Positions 19,436 to 29,177 of a stretch of DNA of 64,000 nt are shown one piece after another. Origin of the DNA: Moritella sp. PE36 (GTDB lineage: Bacteria; Pseudomonadota; Gammaproteobacteria; Enterobacterales; Moritellaceae); NCBI RefSeq assembly GCF_000170855.1, contig NZ_ABCQ01000006.1, forward strand, positions 81,696 to 145,695, in the 5' to 3' direction. The notes beneath the pieces were generated by a model that worked only from the letters and a program-made list of their open reading frames with translations, was not told where the DNA came from and made no database searches. Made by a program: the position numbers and the translations under genes. Each line of letters opens with the position of its first letter. Positions within the stretch are counted from its first letter, which is position 1.

Positions 19436-19472
19436 ACACCGGTAAATAAGTCACCAACTTAGTTATCGGTGT
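19436..19472. terminator. Possible bidirectional terminator hairpin
   Basis: Arms ACACCGGTAA and TTATCGGTGT (one wobble pair) enclose a 17-nt loop between two convergent genes. No strong T-run is present, so this is a weak call. Confidence 0.4.
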
Positions 19473-19512
19473 ATGTATTTCGCCCCTGAAAACCTATTCT
19501 GACTTATCACAT

Positions 19513-20565
19513 TTAATTAATAAAATTAGATTCAAACATATGCCCTAGCTTGTTTGCCTTGGTTTTAAGGTAACCTGCATTATGCGGGTTATGACCTTCT
19601 TGTAACGGCACGCGTTCGGCAATATTGATACCCGCTTTCATTAATGCATTTACCTTACGCGGGTTATTGGTCATTAAATTAACGGTATTTATATTCAAAT
19701 AACCTAACATACCTTGGCAAAACGTATAATCTCGCATATCCGCCGCAAATCCTAAGCGTTCGTTTGCTTCGACAGTATCGGCACCGTCATCTTGTAAGTG
19801 ATAAGCTCTGATCTTATTCAGCAAACCAATACCACGGCCTTCTTGACGCAGGTAAAAGATCACCCCACTGCCTTTGGCGACAATATTTTGCATTGCTTTT
19901 GCTAACTGAAAACCACAATCACAACGCGCACTGAATAACGCATCCCCAGTCAAGCATTCCGAATGTAAACGGATTAATACCGGTTTACTGGTATCAAGTT
20001 GACCATAAACTAAGGCTAAGTGCTCTTTACCCGTGGCGTGTTCGATAAAACCATTCACCTGAAATGTACCGAATTCGGTCGGTAACTTTGCACTATCAAT
20101 ATAACTGACAAGATTATACGGCGCTTGTGATGCTAACTGATGACGTACATTCATTAATATTTTACCAAGTTCATTACGCCCCTGACCATCACCACCGTCG
20201 CCCCAATACGCGTCTTTATGCGAATGTTCTGTTAATACTTGTTCACCCGTCGCAACAAGTTGGTAGGCATAAAATGGATTCTGACTAAATTTTTCCATCA
20301 CGACATCTCGCATTACACCGTCACGTACTGCCATCCAGTCCGATTTTACCAATTGTGCATACTCTCGACTTAAACTAAACGCTTCATCAGGTGTAGTAGC
20401 GGTGCGAATGAAATCTTGTAATTGCGGATCATTGAATTTCTGCGCTTGATAAAAATGTTCACTGCTCGGCCATACAACACCGTCTATCTTAACTGCTGCT
20501 AGCGCAAAATTAGACAGAAAACCAAAATCATCATTCGGTTCATAAAACTGTATTTCATCTATCAT
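19513..20565 (-). CDS. NADAR (YbiA-like) - GTP cyclohydrolase II (RibA) fusion
   Basis: 350 aa with two domains. Residues about 5-145 are a NADAR/COG3236 domain ([11 protein letters not shown], then [22 protein letters not shown]), an N-glycosidase that destroys the reactive early riboflavin intermediates. Residues about 150-335 are GTP cyclohydrolase II, the first riboflavin step, with the zinc ligands in HSECLTGD and SARCDCG (Cys204, Cys215, Cys217) and the [15 protein letters not shown] catalytic loop. The same fusion is known from Vibrio, where it is described as overflow and damage control. It lies alone, away from any rib operon, so it is likely an extra RibA copy. The RibA part appears complete at its active site. 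Confidence 0.93.
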   Translation of the reverse strand: MIDEIQFYEPNDDFGFLSNFALAAVKIDGVVWPSSEHFYQAQKFNDPQLQDFIRTATTPDEAFSLSREYAQLVKSDWMAVRDGVMRDVVMEKFSQNPFYAYQLVATGEQVLTEHSHKDAYWGDGGDGQGRNELGKILMNVRHQLASQAPYNLVSYIDSAKLPTEFGTFQVNGFIEHATGKEHLALVYGQLDTSKPVLIRLHSECLTGDALFSARCDCGFQLAKAMQNIVAKGSGVIFYLRQEGRGIGLLNKIRAYHLQDDGADTVEANERLGFAADMRDYTFCQGMLGYLNINTVNLMTNNPRKVNALMKAGINIAERVPLQEGHNPHNAGYLKTKANKLGHMFESNFIN

Positions 20566-20711
20566 TTACTTCTACTCCATGAATAAAGATATTAATGAAC
20601 ATCGATATATCAGATATAAATACGTGAATATCATGCATAAAAATGAGTATAGGGCTGATAGTAAGGAATGAGCTATGACGAGAGCAATAGTGTTACATGC
20701 TTAAAAGATTA

Positions 20712-20744
20712 AGACATTAAAGTTAAAAATTAACTTTAATGTCT
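20712..20744 (-). terminator. Perfect 14-bp hairpin after the cytochrome b561 gene
   Basis: AGACATTAAAGTTA pairs exactly with TAACTTTAATGTCT around a 5-nt loop, 40 bp downstream of the cytochrome b561 stop. It is AT-rich and is followed on the minus strand by TAATCTTTTAA, a poor U-tract, so termination is likely but not certain. Confidence 0.55.
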
Positions 20745-20783
20745 GCAGGAATACATTTTATACATTATTTTAAATAGTTAGGC

Positions 20784-21455
20784 CTAATAAAGCAGGTAAC
20801 CTAAGTTTTCATGTCCCCATTGCCACCAAATTACACCCGCAATAGCAGCGTAGATAACCCAAGCCACTAAACCGTTCATCATTTTTGGCTGTGTAATCGA
20901 ACTCACCAATTTATACTCTGCTACGCCTGTGAACATGGCTTTCACTAATGGCTGCTTCTTGAGTTTATAAGCGACAATAGCAATGACATGTAAGCCTATT
21001 GCCCAAAGTAGTACGTCGAAATTAACGCTATGTAACCAGGTCATAAAGCTGACTGTATCCGCAGAAAAATATTGCGATAATGGGCCTTCTGACAAAATTT
21101 CATCACTGGCACTGAGTCCGCTGAATAACTGGGTTGCAAGCAAAGCTAAAAACAATAGCACCATACATGCGCCAGCAGGATTATGACCAAACTTAACCCG
21201 GTCAAACTTGTTTTTATCCGTTAGGTAATCGATTAACGCTTTTGGACTTTTTATAAAATAACTGAATCTAGCCGTATCACTGCCAATAAAACCCCAAATA
21301 AAGCGGGTGATCCAAAGCGCAAGTAATGTGTAGCCAAACACAAAGTGCCATTCCATTTCGCCGTTATCAGCGCAATACCACAATGCAAATAACAAGCTCA
21401 CTTGTAACCAGTGATAGCCACGAATAAATCCGTCCCAAACTTTAACCTTAACCAT
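20784..21455 (-). CDS. Cytochrome b561-family membrane protein
   Basis: 223 aa from the ATG at 21455, which has GAGGG 6 nt upstream; a longer frame to 21497 lacks such a signal. The N-terminus VWDGFIRGYHWLQVSLLFALWY with a haem-ligand His, the second His in the GYTLLALWITRFIWGFIG helix region and the paired His in the LHSVNFDVLLWAIGLHVIAIVAY helix fit di-haem b561 (Ni/Fe-hydrogenase b-type cytochrome-like) proteins with four to five membrane helices. They move electrons between the quinone pool and periplasmic acceptors. The electron donor and acceptor are unknown. It is 57 bp downstream of an EamA transporter gene on the same strand. Confidence 0.85.
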   Translation of the reverse strand: MVKVKVWDGFIRGYHWLQVSLLFALWYCADNGEMEWHFVFGYTLLALWITRFIWGFIGSDTARFSYFIKSPKALIDYLTDKNKFDRVKFGHNPAGACMVLLFLALLATQLFSGLSASDEILSEGPLSQYFSADTVSFMTWLHSVNFDVLLWAIGLHVIAIVAYKLKKQPLVKAMFTGVAEYKLVSSITQPKMMNGLVAWVIYAAIAGVIWWQWGHENLGYLLY

Positions 21456-21512
21456 ACAACCCTCTGCAGATAATAACGACGTAAATGCCCAACTCACATT
21501 GAGATAATAGGG

Positions 21513-22487
21513 CTATTTTCTAACACTTAACCAGACAATAGCAACAATTACCATCGACATACCTAAAAAATGGAAAAGAGTGAATGCTTCACCTAATAAA
21601 AACACCGCCATTAACGCAGTTAATACTGGGCCGCTGCCGCCAACAATCGATGCTTGCTCAGGCCCCACTCTGGCAATGGCTTCACTCATTAAGAATGAAG
21701 GGATCACAGTACAACCAATCGCTAACCACAGTGATATCCAAAATACTGGCATAGGTATGCTTAGATCTGCGACATCATGCACAATTGAAAAATGCAAAAA
21801 TATCATAAGACTGGCGCTAAACATAGCAATACAGGTAAAGATTAAACTGCCTAATTTCTGGATCTTGGTTTTACTAAATAGCAAATAACAAGCAAACGTG
21901 AAGCACGCTGTTAACACCAATAACGAACCAGTTATAACTCCCTCACCCTGTTTACCCAAGTCATGATAAAACAGTACAAAAACCCCCGCATAGGCCAAGA
22001 TAAGCGCACCAATCACTTGTCGATTGATGCGGTTACCCAATACCAGCCAGCTGAGGATCACTACGACCGTTGGATAGGTAAATAACAGTAACCGCTCTAG
22101 CTGTGAGCTAATATGGTTAAGTCCTTGCAGATCAAAATAACTGGACAAGTAATAACCTAAAAGACCAATACCCATCACCGGCACAAACTGTTCTTTTATC
22201 GGTGATTTTAATGCCGGTTTTTTTCTTATCATCCACACAAAAACAGCGATATAAAAAGGCAGCGACAAGAGCATGCGATACGTCATTAACGTGATGCTAT
22301 CGATCCCATATTGATAAGCGAGTTTAATGAAAATACCTTTTGTCGAAAACAAACAGGTAGCAAAAAATGCACACAGTAGACCAATTTTATGAGCTGATAA
22401 TCTATCGCGTAGCGCTGAGCGAATAGTGCGTTGCTTTGTGTTATTGGTAGTACTGGTGCTATTACTGGTGATAGTAGTCTGTTCCAT
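21513..22487 (-). CDS. EamA/DMT-superfamily transporter
   Basis: 324 aa with about ten hydrophobic helices arranged as two EamA repeats, the first starting LLCAFFATCLFSTKGIFIKLAYQYG and the second LLVLTACFTFACYLLFSKTKIQKLG. The first 35 residues are a polar, Ser/Thr/Asn-rich cytoplasmic tail. The end, SIVGGSGPVLTALMAVFLLGEAFT, is typical of the family, which exports metabolites such as amino acids or purines; the substrate cannot be predicted. It precedes the cytochrome b561 gene on the same strand. A leader hairpin lies at 22580-22602. Confidence 0.85.
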   Translation of the reverse strand: MEQTTITSNSTSTTNNTKQRTIRSALRDRLSAHKIGLLCAFFATCLFSTKGIFIKLAYQYGIDSITLMTYRMLLSLPFYIAVFVWMIRKKPALKSPIKEQFVPVMGIGLLGYYLSSYFDLQGLNHISSQLERLLLFTYPTVVVILSWLVLGNRINRQVIGALILAYAGVFVLFYHDLGKQGEGVITGSLLVLTACFTFACYLLFSKTKIQKLGSLIFTCIAMFSASLMIFLHFSIVHDVADLSIPMPVFWISLWLAIGCTVIPSFLMSEAIARVGPEQASIVGGSGPVLTALMAVFLLGEAFTLFHFLGMSMVIVAIVWLSVRK

Positions 22488-22823
22488 GACCCCTCCAAGA
22501 TAAAATGAAGGCTAGGAATAAGTAGAATAAAACAGATAGCAGGCTACAAATTCCGTAGCCTCGCCAAAATTAGTCAGCTGCTACTCTGGTTTCCAGAGCA
22601 GCCATAATCGAATACAAAAACGAGTATTAAGGTAAATGGTCATCAATACTCCTGCAGTTCGAATCTAAATAATTAATAGTGAACAATGAGTAAAACAATT
22701 CGCGATGGCCGTAGCAAGTTAAAAATCACGATAAATATATAATCAAGATAATATAGTACCTTACCGCCCTATATTACTGTTTCGTAGTGTGAAAGTTGTT
22801 TTTCTTAATACTTTCGTTGAGAT
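22488..22823. other. Non-coding spacer upstream of the EamA gene
   Basis: No credible ORF. It contains one imperfect hairpin (GCTACTCTGG at 22580-22589 with CCAGAGCAGC at 22593-22602), about 90 bp upstream of the EamA start, which could be a leader structure. The remainder is AT-rich and shows nothing I can name. Confidence 0.4.
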
Positions 22824-22854
22824 AAAAAAATGGCCAATTGAAATTGGCCATTTT
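22824..22854 (-). terminator. Terminator of the TonB receptor gene
   Basis: Perfect arms AATGGCCAATT / AATTGGCCATT around a short loop, with a seven-T run on the minus strand. It lies about 25 bp past the receptor stop codon. Confidence 0.85.
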
Positions 22855-22878
22855 AATCATTATAAAAATAATATTCTG

Positions 22879-24969
22879 CTAGAGCGTATAGCTAATGCCA
22901 AATTTAAAGGTTCTTGGTTCACCCACATTCACCTCGCCATTTTCACCGCCAGCAAGATAATCGGTATCGAACAGGTTATCGATATTCAGACGAAGTTGCA
23001 GCGCGTTACCAGCCACTGAAGTCTGGTAATTAATCCCGGTATCAATGCGGATATAGCTGTCTTTTAAGAATTTGTTATCCTCATCACCATAACGTTCGCC
23101 TTCATAATAAGCGCCTAAATTAACCGATAACTGCTCAGTAAATACATATTTACTCCAGATTGATGCAGTCCATTCCGGCACATCTTCCGGACGATTGCCT
23201 TCTAACTCATTATGTTTCGCATATTTAGCATCGAGGTACATCACCGAGGTGATCAAAGACAAATTAGAACTAACCTTACCAATCGCACTCAGCTCCACAC
23301 CCTGGTGATGTTGTTCACCGCCCTGAGTTGTTACGTCACCATCACCATCATCCGCGTCTTTAGTTAGCTTAATATTACTGCGAGTAATATCAAAAATCGC
23401 CGCATTAATCGCTAATTTGTTATCCATAACTTGCCATTTAGTGCCAAGTTCGTACATTTTGCCCTTAACTGGATCTAATTCCATACCATTATTACCACTA
23501 GGGCCGTCATCAAGTACACGACCCAAAGGTTCAAAGCTTTCACTGTAGTTCGCGTAAATTGATGCATTATCTTGCGGATGATAAATGACGCCAAATTTCG
23601 GTAATACCGCATTGTTATTGGCATCGGTTTTATCCTGACGGTCATAACGCACGCCTGCTAATACCTGCCATTGATCATTTAGAGTAACCAGATCCTGAAC
23701 ATAAACACCATAATACTTATAATCTTCACTCTTAGATTCTGCTTTAGGATCAGCATAATCTAATACCGGTTGCTCAATAATGGTTCCATCGTTAATATTG
23801 CCATCGAGCTTTTCTTTATCCTTCACTTTTAGCGAAGTGTATTCGTGCGCAAGGTAGTTACCACCCACTAATAACTCATGATTAATACTGCCAGTTGTCA
23901 CCGAGCCCATCAGATCAAAATAGAATGACTGCTGTTGCCAGTCTTCTAACTTGTTATAAGGTTTGTTGCCATAACTGCCATCAAGGGGATCATACTTACC
24001 CGTTTGCGGTTTACTTTCCCAGCGTTCACGTTCGTTATGCTGGTTGTTATAACCCGTCGCAACTTGCCAATATGAATTCACTTGATAAGTCACATCAACA
24101 CCGTAGTTTTCACTTTGAGCATCGATCTTAGTCCAAGGCATATCCCAGATGGTGCTGTCACCGCCGATCACATTGCCATTATCATCAACTAAAGCGCCAC
24201 TGTCCTGACCAGAAACATCATCTAATTTATCGTAATGCAGGGCGATAGTCAGCGCATCCGTCACATCAAACTCAGTAACTAAACTGCCAACTACAGACTC
24301 ACTTTCTAAGTTGCTGCCGTCCTGGTATTCACGCCAGCTATTATTGTTTTGCTGCTCGATAATGGCACGGTAACGAATGGTTTTATTGTCATTCAAGCTG
24401 CCAGTAGCATCAATCGAGTTACGGAATGAACCATGATCATCGCCTTTCACTGCAAATTTAACCGAGCTTTCATTCGATGGCTTTTTCGTGACTAAGTTAA
24501 CGATGCCGCCAGGTGCTGACTGACCGTATAATAAACTTGATGGTCCTTTCAATACCTCAACATTATCAATCAATGCCATCGGCATCCGGTATTTAGCAAA
24601 ATGCTGATGACCGTCTTTCAGGATATTGGTATTTTCTTCTAAGCTAAAACCACGCAGGCTAAAGCGTTCTCGATCTGATGTAACTCGACCTAATGAAACA
24701 CTCGCGTCATTTCTTAATGCATCACCTAAGGTGACAGCTAACTGATCTTCAAGCACTTCGCTCGGGATCACTGTGACCATTTGTGGCGTTTCTAACAAGG
24801 AGACATCCGAGCGCATTGCAGCATGAGCCTGATCGATTTTATAGTGCTGCTGATAGCCAACCACTATCATCGTTTCTGTACTGTCTGCTGGAACAGCCTG
24901 CGCTAGGCTCGCTTGTGAATAAAGGATTGTCGAAATAACGGCGGATATAAATTTAACTTGAGTGTTCAT
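22879..24969 (-). CDS. TonB-dependent siderophore receptor
   Basis: About 696 aa from the ATG at 24969 (MNTQVKFISAVISTILYSQASLAQA, a signal peptide); the frame opens 11 codons earlier. A TonB-box-like ETMIVVG is followed by the plug domain (LLETPQMVTVIPSEVLEDQ ... VEVLKGPSSLLYGQSAPGGIVNLVTKKP) and a 22-strand barrel that ends with the canonical aromatic-Leu terminus (FKFGISYTL). This is the FhuA/FpvA-type siderophore-receptor group. It moves ferric siderophore across the outer membrane using TonB. It is last in the uptake locus, with its own Fur-box-like operator and a terminator between it and the binding-protein gene. The siderophore is not identifiable from sequence. Confidence 0.93.
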   Translation of the reverse strand: MNTQVKFISAVISTILYSQASLAQAVPADSTETMIVVGYQQHYKIDQAHAAMRSDVSLLETPQMVTVIPSEVLEDQLAVTLGDALRNDASVSLGRVTSDRERFSLRGFSLEENTNILKDGHQHFAKYRMPMALIDNVEVLKGPSSLLYGQSAPGGIVNLVTKKPSNESSVKFAVKGDDHGSFRNSIDATGSLNDNKTIRYRAIIEQQNNNSWREYQDGSNLESESVVGSLVTEFDVTDALTIALHYDKLDDVSGQDSGALVDDNGNVIGGDSTIWDMPWTKIDAQSENYGVDVTYQVNSYWQVATGYNNQHNERERWESKPQTGKYDPLDGSYGNKPYNKLEDWQQQSFYFDLMGSVTTGSINHELLVGGNYLAHEYTSLKVKDKEKLDGNINDGTIIEQPVLDYADPKAESKSEDYKYYGVYVQDLVTLNDQWQVLAGVRYDRQDKTDANNNAVLPKFGVIYHPQDNASIYANYSESFEPLGRVLDDGPSGNNGMELDPVKGKMYELGTKWQVMDNKLAINAAIFDITRSNIKLTKDADDGDGDVTTQGGEQHHQGVELSAIGKVSSNLSLITSVMYLDAKYAKHNELEGNRPEDVPEWTASIWSKYVFTEQLSVNLGAYYEGERYGDEDNKFLKDSYIRIDTGINYQTSVAGNALQLRLNIDNLFDTDYLAGGENGEVNVGEPRTFKFGISYTL

Positions 24970-25062
24970 GTAAATAAAACCTTTGTAGCTTAATACATCC
25001 ATTGGATATATTTAATCGCTAAAATATTTTGTATGGGACTGTAACAACCCAAATACAAACTG

Positions 25063-25083
25063 AAATAGGAATCGTTCTTATTT
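25063..25083 (-). promoter_or_regulatory. Fur-box-like operator of the TonB receptor
   Basis: AAATAGGAATCGTTCTTATT-type palindrome (aaataggaa/ttcttattt halves), about 95 bp upstream of the receptor start. It resembles the inverted-repeat Fur consensus (GATAATGATAATCATTATC). Iron-repressed expression is inferred. Confidence 0.6.
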
Positions 25084-25242
25084 GCCTTTATTTTATTGAT
25101 TAGCTTACTGGTGTCAAGTTTGAAATGCTTAGTTTTTAATCGTTTACAGAATAAGTATGTAAAATATCAATTAAGGGGGAACTTTTTGATAGTGCAGGAA
25201 CTGGAAAGGCAGTGAATAAAATTAATCAGGTCATTAAAATAA

Positions 25243-25259
25243 AGGGCCGTCTCGACCCT
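25243..25259 (-). terminator. Terminator after the siderophore-binding protein
   Basis: On the minus strand AGGGTC-GAGAC-GGCCCT forms a short stem with a TTTATTTT tail, 8 bp after the stop codon. The stem is short and contains one wobble pair. Confidence 0.5.
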
Positions 25260-25266
25260 ATATTTT

Positions 25267-26238
25267 CTATTTTCTATTTTTCAAAATCTGTTGTTCTAAT
25301 GCATTCAATACATAATCTGCAGAAACAAACGTTGGCGTATACGCTTGTTCACGGTTTAAACGGATGAACTGGTTGTTTTGATAAGCCGTTAAGGCAAACT
25401 GCCAACCGGGTGCAACATCATCAAAACCAGCGTCGATTGACTCGGGACCCGCGCCTAACTGGGATGTGTAGGTACTAAAAAACCAATCTGCATCTAATGA
25501 CTCAATCAGTTCCGAGCTCACTTCGGCACCCGCATCGTCAGGGGCAAAATTATCTTGTAAAAATTGTGGTCTGGTTAAGCCTAAATCAAATAATACCTGG
25601 GTAATGATCCCCGAGTTTTGGCGGATCTTAATTTCCGCCTGACCTTTGCTGGGTACCGCGTAAATAAATGTTTTACCCGACAATTCATCGGTATATTTAT
25701 CTTTAAAGCGAGCAATTTTTTGTTGGTAGTCGCTATAATTCTGCTCAAAAATATCTTTTTTACCCACCCAGGTAGCCACATCGCGATAAGCATCAAAAAT
25801 GTTAGGCGTATAACGTTGGATCAATACCGTCGGGGCAATTTTAGAGAGTTTATCAAATAGTTTTTTCTGATATTTGACCGTACCGATAATCAGGTCCGGT
25901 TTCGATGCTTTGATCTGTTCAATATCACTGCCTTTATTGCCGTAGTTGAAGTAACCCGTATCGGCAAATTTAATACCAAAAACTTCTTCGCCGCCGCGAA
26001 TATAAGGCGTATTTCCCGGTAATTTAATATAAGTTGAAGTGCCGACTATCGGGGCATCAACATCTAACAAAATAGACGTTGTCGACATCACGTGCAGAGA
26101 TGCGATGCGTTTCGGTTGGGTTAATATTTCAACCTTGTTACCTGCATGGTCAGTTATCATCATGGTTTCGTTAGCAACCGCTTGCAGCGATAAGCTGAGC
26201 AACAACGCGCCTTGCACAAATTTTATTAATTTCATCAT
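25267..26238 (-). CDS. Periplasmic iron-siderophore-binding protein
   Basis: About 323 aa. Two ATG pairs are possible starts; I place it at the inner ATGATG (26238), just after TAGGAAA, giving MMKLIKFVQGALLLSLSLQAVANE, a clear signal peptide. The outer ATG at 26259 lacks a ribosome-binding site. The mature protein follows the PF01497 (FecB/FhuD/BtuF) pattern: DHAGNKVEILTQPKRIASLHVMSTTSILLD, then ASKPDLIIGTVKYQKKLFDKLSKIAPTVLI, and a C-terminal lobe (VSSELIESLDADWFFSTYTS). It carries ferric siderophore to the permease. It is fourth in the uptake operon, after ATPase and two permeases. Confidence 0.88.
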   Translation of the reverse strand: MMKLIKFVQGALLLSLSLQAVANETMMITDHAGNKVEILTQPKRIASLHVMSTTSILLDVDAPIVGTSTYIKLPGNTPYIRGGEEVFGIKFADTGYFNYGNKGSDIEQIKASKPDLIIGTVKYQKKLFDKLSKIAPTVLIQRYTPNIFDAYRDVATWVGKKDIFEQNYSDYQQKIARFKDKYTDELSGKTFIYAVPSKGQAEIKIRQNSGIITQVLFDLGLTRPQFLQDNFAPDDAGAEVSSELIESLDADWFFSTYTSQLGAGPESIDAGFDDVAPGWQFALTAYQNNQFIRLNREQAYTPTFVSADYVLNALEQQILKNRK

Positions 26239-26299
26239 TTTCCTATATTCTTTCATCATTATACTAAATTATTTCATCATTATATTAACGAGCATCAGG

Positions 26300-27346
26300 C
26301 TACTGCCTAACAATGTAACGCGTCATGATAATAAAAAATAATGCGCCGATTAACGCAATAAATACACCGGCATTGATCATGATCGGCGCAAAGAGTGTCC
26401 GTCCAAGGGTATCAGCCCAAAGCGTCATTATTGCCCCTAACAACATGCTGACAATACCTAATTCCGTGCCACGATAACCAATAATATTTTTAGCTAAAAA
26501 TGTAGCGATCAGGCCAATAAATCCGATAGAACCAACCAAGGCAATCACAGGCGCCATCGCAAATACCGCTAATATAATAATAAATATATAATATTTTTTG
26601 GCATCAACGCCTAATGACATGGCGTGCTGATAACCAAAATTGAGCGGATTAATATAACGGCTTAACAACAAAAACACCGCGATGATCACCGTCATCCAGA
26701 TACTTAAAAAGCTGGCACTGGCAAGATCCAGAGATAAAAAACTGCCGGATAAAAACGCCATAAGAAAAGCCATATCTTCGATAGTGACCGATGACAAGAG
26801 TATATCGCTGAACGCAGACACAACCGCACCCACGGCAATACCGACTAATACGATAAAGGTCCCGTTGAGGTTTTTATGGACAAACCAGAGCACCAGCAAC
26901 GCGGTAACGAATACCCCAAAGAAGCTAGCAAGAATACTCGCCGTTAAGGAAACCTGTGAGAACACCACATACAGCACAATGACTGACAACGCCGCACCAT
27001 CAGAAAGCCCTAATACGCCAGGATCGGCCAACGCATTACGCGCGGCAGTCTGTAATAAGTAACCCGATAACGCCATCAATGCACCCGCAGCAATAGCCCC
27101 CATAATACGGGGTAATCTTAGTTCATAGATAGTAGACGTAGCGTCATTAAGCGCGACATCAAAGCTAATAACTCCGTAAACATCTGCCCATGAAACACTG
27201 ACCGAGCCTAATTTAAGACTGAAAACAAAACTCAGACTCAGCACTAGCACTAATGCGCAGAGCACCCAGAAAGTGCGTTTATAAATCGGTAAGCTGATCC
27301 CTTTCGAGGGACTTATGATCATATTTTGATCGTCAAATATATTCAT
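26300..27346 (-). CDS. Iron-siderophore ABC permease (FecCD family), second subunit
   Basis: 348 aa, FecCD-type permease with about ten membrane helices. The motif LRLPRIMGAIAAGALMALSGYLLQTAARNALADPGVLGLSDGAAL is the family hallmark, and the region VGSIGFIGLIATFLAKNIIGYRGTEL holds the ATPase-coupling loop. It overlaps the stop codon of the first permease by an ATGA, so translation is coupled. Together with the first permease it forms the inner-membrane channel for ferric siderophore. Comparable to FepD/FecC-FecD pairs; the exact substrate is unknown. Confidence 0.92.
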   Translation of the reverse strand: MNIFDDQNMIISPSKGISLPIYKRTFWVLCALVLVLSLSFVFSLKLGSVSVSWADVYGVISFDVALNDATSTIYELRLPRIMGAIAAGALMALSGYLLQTAARNALADPGVLGLSDGAALSVIVLYVVFSQVSLTASILASFFGVFVTALLVLWFVHKNLNGTFIVLVGIAVGAVVSAFSDILLSSVTIEDMAFLMAFLSGSFLSLDLASASFLSIWMTVIIAVFLLLSRYINPLNFGYQHAMSLGVDAKKYYIFIIILAVFAMAPVIALVGSIGFIGLIATFLAKNIIGYRGTELGIVSMLLGAIMTLWADTLGRTLFAPIMINAGVFIALIGALFFIIMTRYIVRQ

Positions 27347-28407
27347 GACATACGTTTATCCCGGACCATAAAATACAGTAAACATAAAAAGCAAATACTG
27401 CCAATAGATGCACTGACACCACCGACGATCAATACCTTGGGCGCAATTATGATACGAGCGAGTAAGTCTGACAGGCTCAATAATAAACCACCGATAAGCA
27501 TCGATAACCAGGCACCTTTATTACCCACCTCGCTGACAAAAAACTTACTGATATGCGGTACGACCAAGCCAATAAAACCGATAGGACCGACAATCGAGAC
27601 AACTAACGAGGCCAGTAAAAAAATACACAGCAAGGTGATATTACGGGTTCGGGTGACATTAACCCCGGCACTACGCGCCTGTTTTTCCCCCATGATCATC
27701 ACGTCCAACGAGCGTCCTTGGCTTAACAGCACCCCGATCGCCAGCAATGCCAGAGGATAAATTCGACTTAAATCGGTGAAGTCAGCGGGACTAATATCAC
27801 CCAGTAACCAGTCTTGAACATTAGCAAAGCGCAGTGGATCGAGCTGCATCAAAAAACTGCTTAGCGAGGAGAACAACATAGAAACCAGGCTGCCTGCCAG
27901 CACAATATGCAAGTTCTTGGAAATACTCGAGCGATTCATCATTTCCGTCATCGACAACGTAAAGAGCCCGGCAACCGCGGCACCGAGAAACGCCGGAATA
28001 AAAATATCATTCTCAGATACATTAAAGAAATAGATGGCACACAAACTGAAGAATACCGCCCCACTACTAACCCCGAGTGTGGAAGACGATACCAGCGGAT
28101 TCTGAAACATTTTCTGGGCGCTAAAACCGGCCAGACCTAACATTGCCCCACAGGCCATGGCGACAACCAAACGCGGTAATCTTTGTTTGATCACGATGTG
28201 GTGAACAAACTGCTGGCTGTCAAAAGCGAAAATGGCTTGAAAAATATCAGCCCAAGCTATCGATCTCGCACCTATACTAATATGGGTTAACGCCACCAGT
28301 AACAGTATCAACGTCAATAAAAATACCGCGCCAAGGAAACGATAGCCGGGTAAGATTCTAAATAAAGAACGCGATAAAGTGCTAGGCAATGAGATGCGTT
28401 GGAACAT
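27343..28407 (-). CDS. Iron-siderophore ABC permease (FecCD family), first subunit
   Basis: 354 aa from the ATG at 28407, chosen over an earlier in-frame codon at 28434 because AAGG lies upstream and the protein then starts MFQRISLPSTLSRSL. It has the FecCD motif VIKQRLPRLVVAMACGAMLGLAGFSAQKMFQNPLVSSSTLGVSSG and a coupling loop GPIGFIGLVVPHISKFFVSEVGNKG. About nine to ten membrane helices. It overlaps both neighbours, the ATPase gene upstream by 26 bp and the other permease downstream by 4 bp. The interior of this gene is visibly richer in GC than the intergenic background. Confidence 0.92.
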   Translation of the reverse strand: MFQRISLPSTLSRSLFRILPGYRFLGAVFLLTLILLLVALTHISIGARSIAWADIFQAIFAFDSQQFVHHIVIKQRLPRLVVAMACGAMLGLAGFSAQKMFQNPLVSSSTLGVSSGAVFFSLCAIYFFNVSENDIFIPAFLGAAVAGLFTLSMTEMMNRSSISKNLHIVLAGSLVSMLFSSLSSFLMQLDPLRFANVQDWLLGDISPADFTDLSRIYPLALLAIGVLLSQGRSLDVMIMGEKQARSAGVNVTRTRNITLLCIFLLASLVVSIVGPIGFIGLVVPHISKFFVSEVGNKGAWLSMLIGGLLLSLSDLLARIIIAPKVLIVGGVSASIGSICFLCLLYFMVRDKRMS

Positions 28408-29158
28408 GAATACCGACCTTTTCGTTACCAACACGTGACGTGTTTACATGAAAAACATGTTGCATCATGGTATCGGTGATCACCGATTGTGCCGCACCTT
28501 GCGCATATACTTTTTGCTCGGCAAGCACGATCACGTGATCCGCGTATAACGCCGCTTGGGTCATATCATGCAAAATAGCAACCACAGTTTTACCTTGTTC
28601 TGCCAACTCTCGACCTAGGTCTAACAGCATATATTGATGCTTTAAATCTAAATGTGTAGTCGGTTCATCCAGCAATACGATGTCCGTTTGTTGGGTGAGT
28701 AACATCGCCATTCTGGCACGTTGTTGTTGACCACCGGAAAGTGTCGACAAGCGTTTATTTGCCAGTTCGGTGAGTTGCATTTTTTGCATTGCTTGCTCAG
28801 CTATCGTTCGGTCTTCGGCACTAAATCGAGAAAAGAAACCTTGATAACAAAAACGCCCTTGCATCACCATATCCGCGACGGTCATAAACTCAGGCAATGG
28901 CATAGACTGCGATAATACTGAAACGCGCTGTGCTTGCTCTTTAAAGGAAAGTTGCTGTAGGTCTTTGCCATTAATGCTGATCTGCCCTGATGACAAGGGT
29001 AAATGACGCATGATCAAATTGAACAGGGTACTTTTACCGCAGCCATTTTGACCAATGATCACATAAAATTTTCCCGGTTCAAAAGTCAGAGAAATGGCAT
29101 CTAATATTTTACGATCAGCTTGGTAGGCAAAACTGACGTTATCGATTTTGAGAGTCAT
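28382..29158 (-). CDS. Iron-siderophore ABC transporter ATP-binding protein
   Basis: 258 aa FecE/FepC-type ATPase. Walker A is GQNGCGKST (36-44), the signature motif LSGGQQQRARM (140-150) and Walker B IVLLDEPTTHLD with catalytic Glu165. It energises import through the two FecCD permeases. It is the first gene of the operon; a Fur-box-like site sits just upstream. Gene order on this strand is ATPase, permease, permease, binding protein, receptor. Confidence 0.95.
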   Translation of the reverse strand: MTLKIDNVSFAYQADRKILDAISLTFEPGKFYVIIGQNGCGKSTLFNLIMRHLPLSSGQISINGKDLQQLSFKEQAQRVSVLSQSMPLPEFMTVADMVMQGRFCYQGFFSRFSAEDRTIAEQAMQKMQLTELANKRLSTLSGGQQQRARMAMLLTQQTDIVLLDEPTTHLDLKHQYMLLDLGRELAEQGKTVVAILHDMTQAALYADHVIVLAEQKVYAQGAAQSVITDTMMQHVFHVNTSRVGNEKVGIHVPTHLIA

Positions 29159-29177
29159 AGTATATCAACATAATGGT

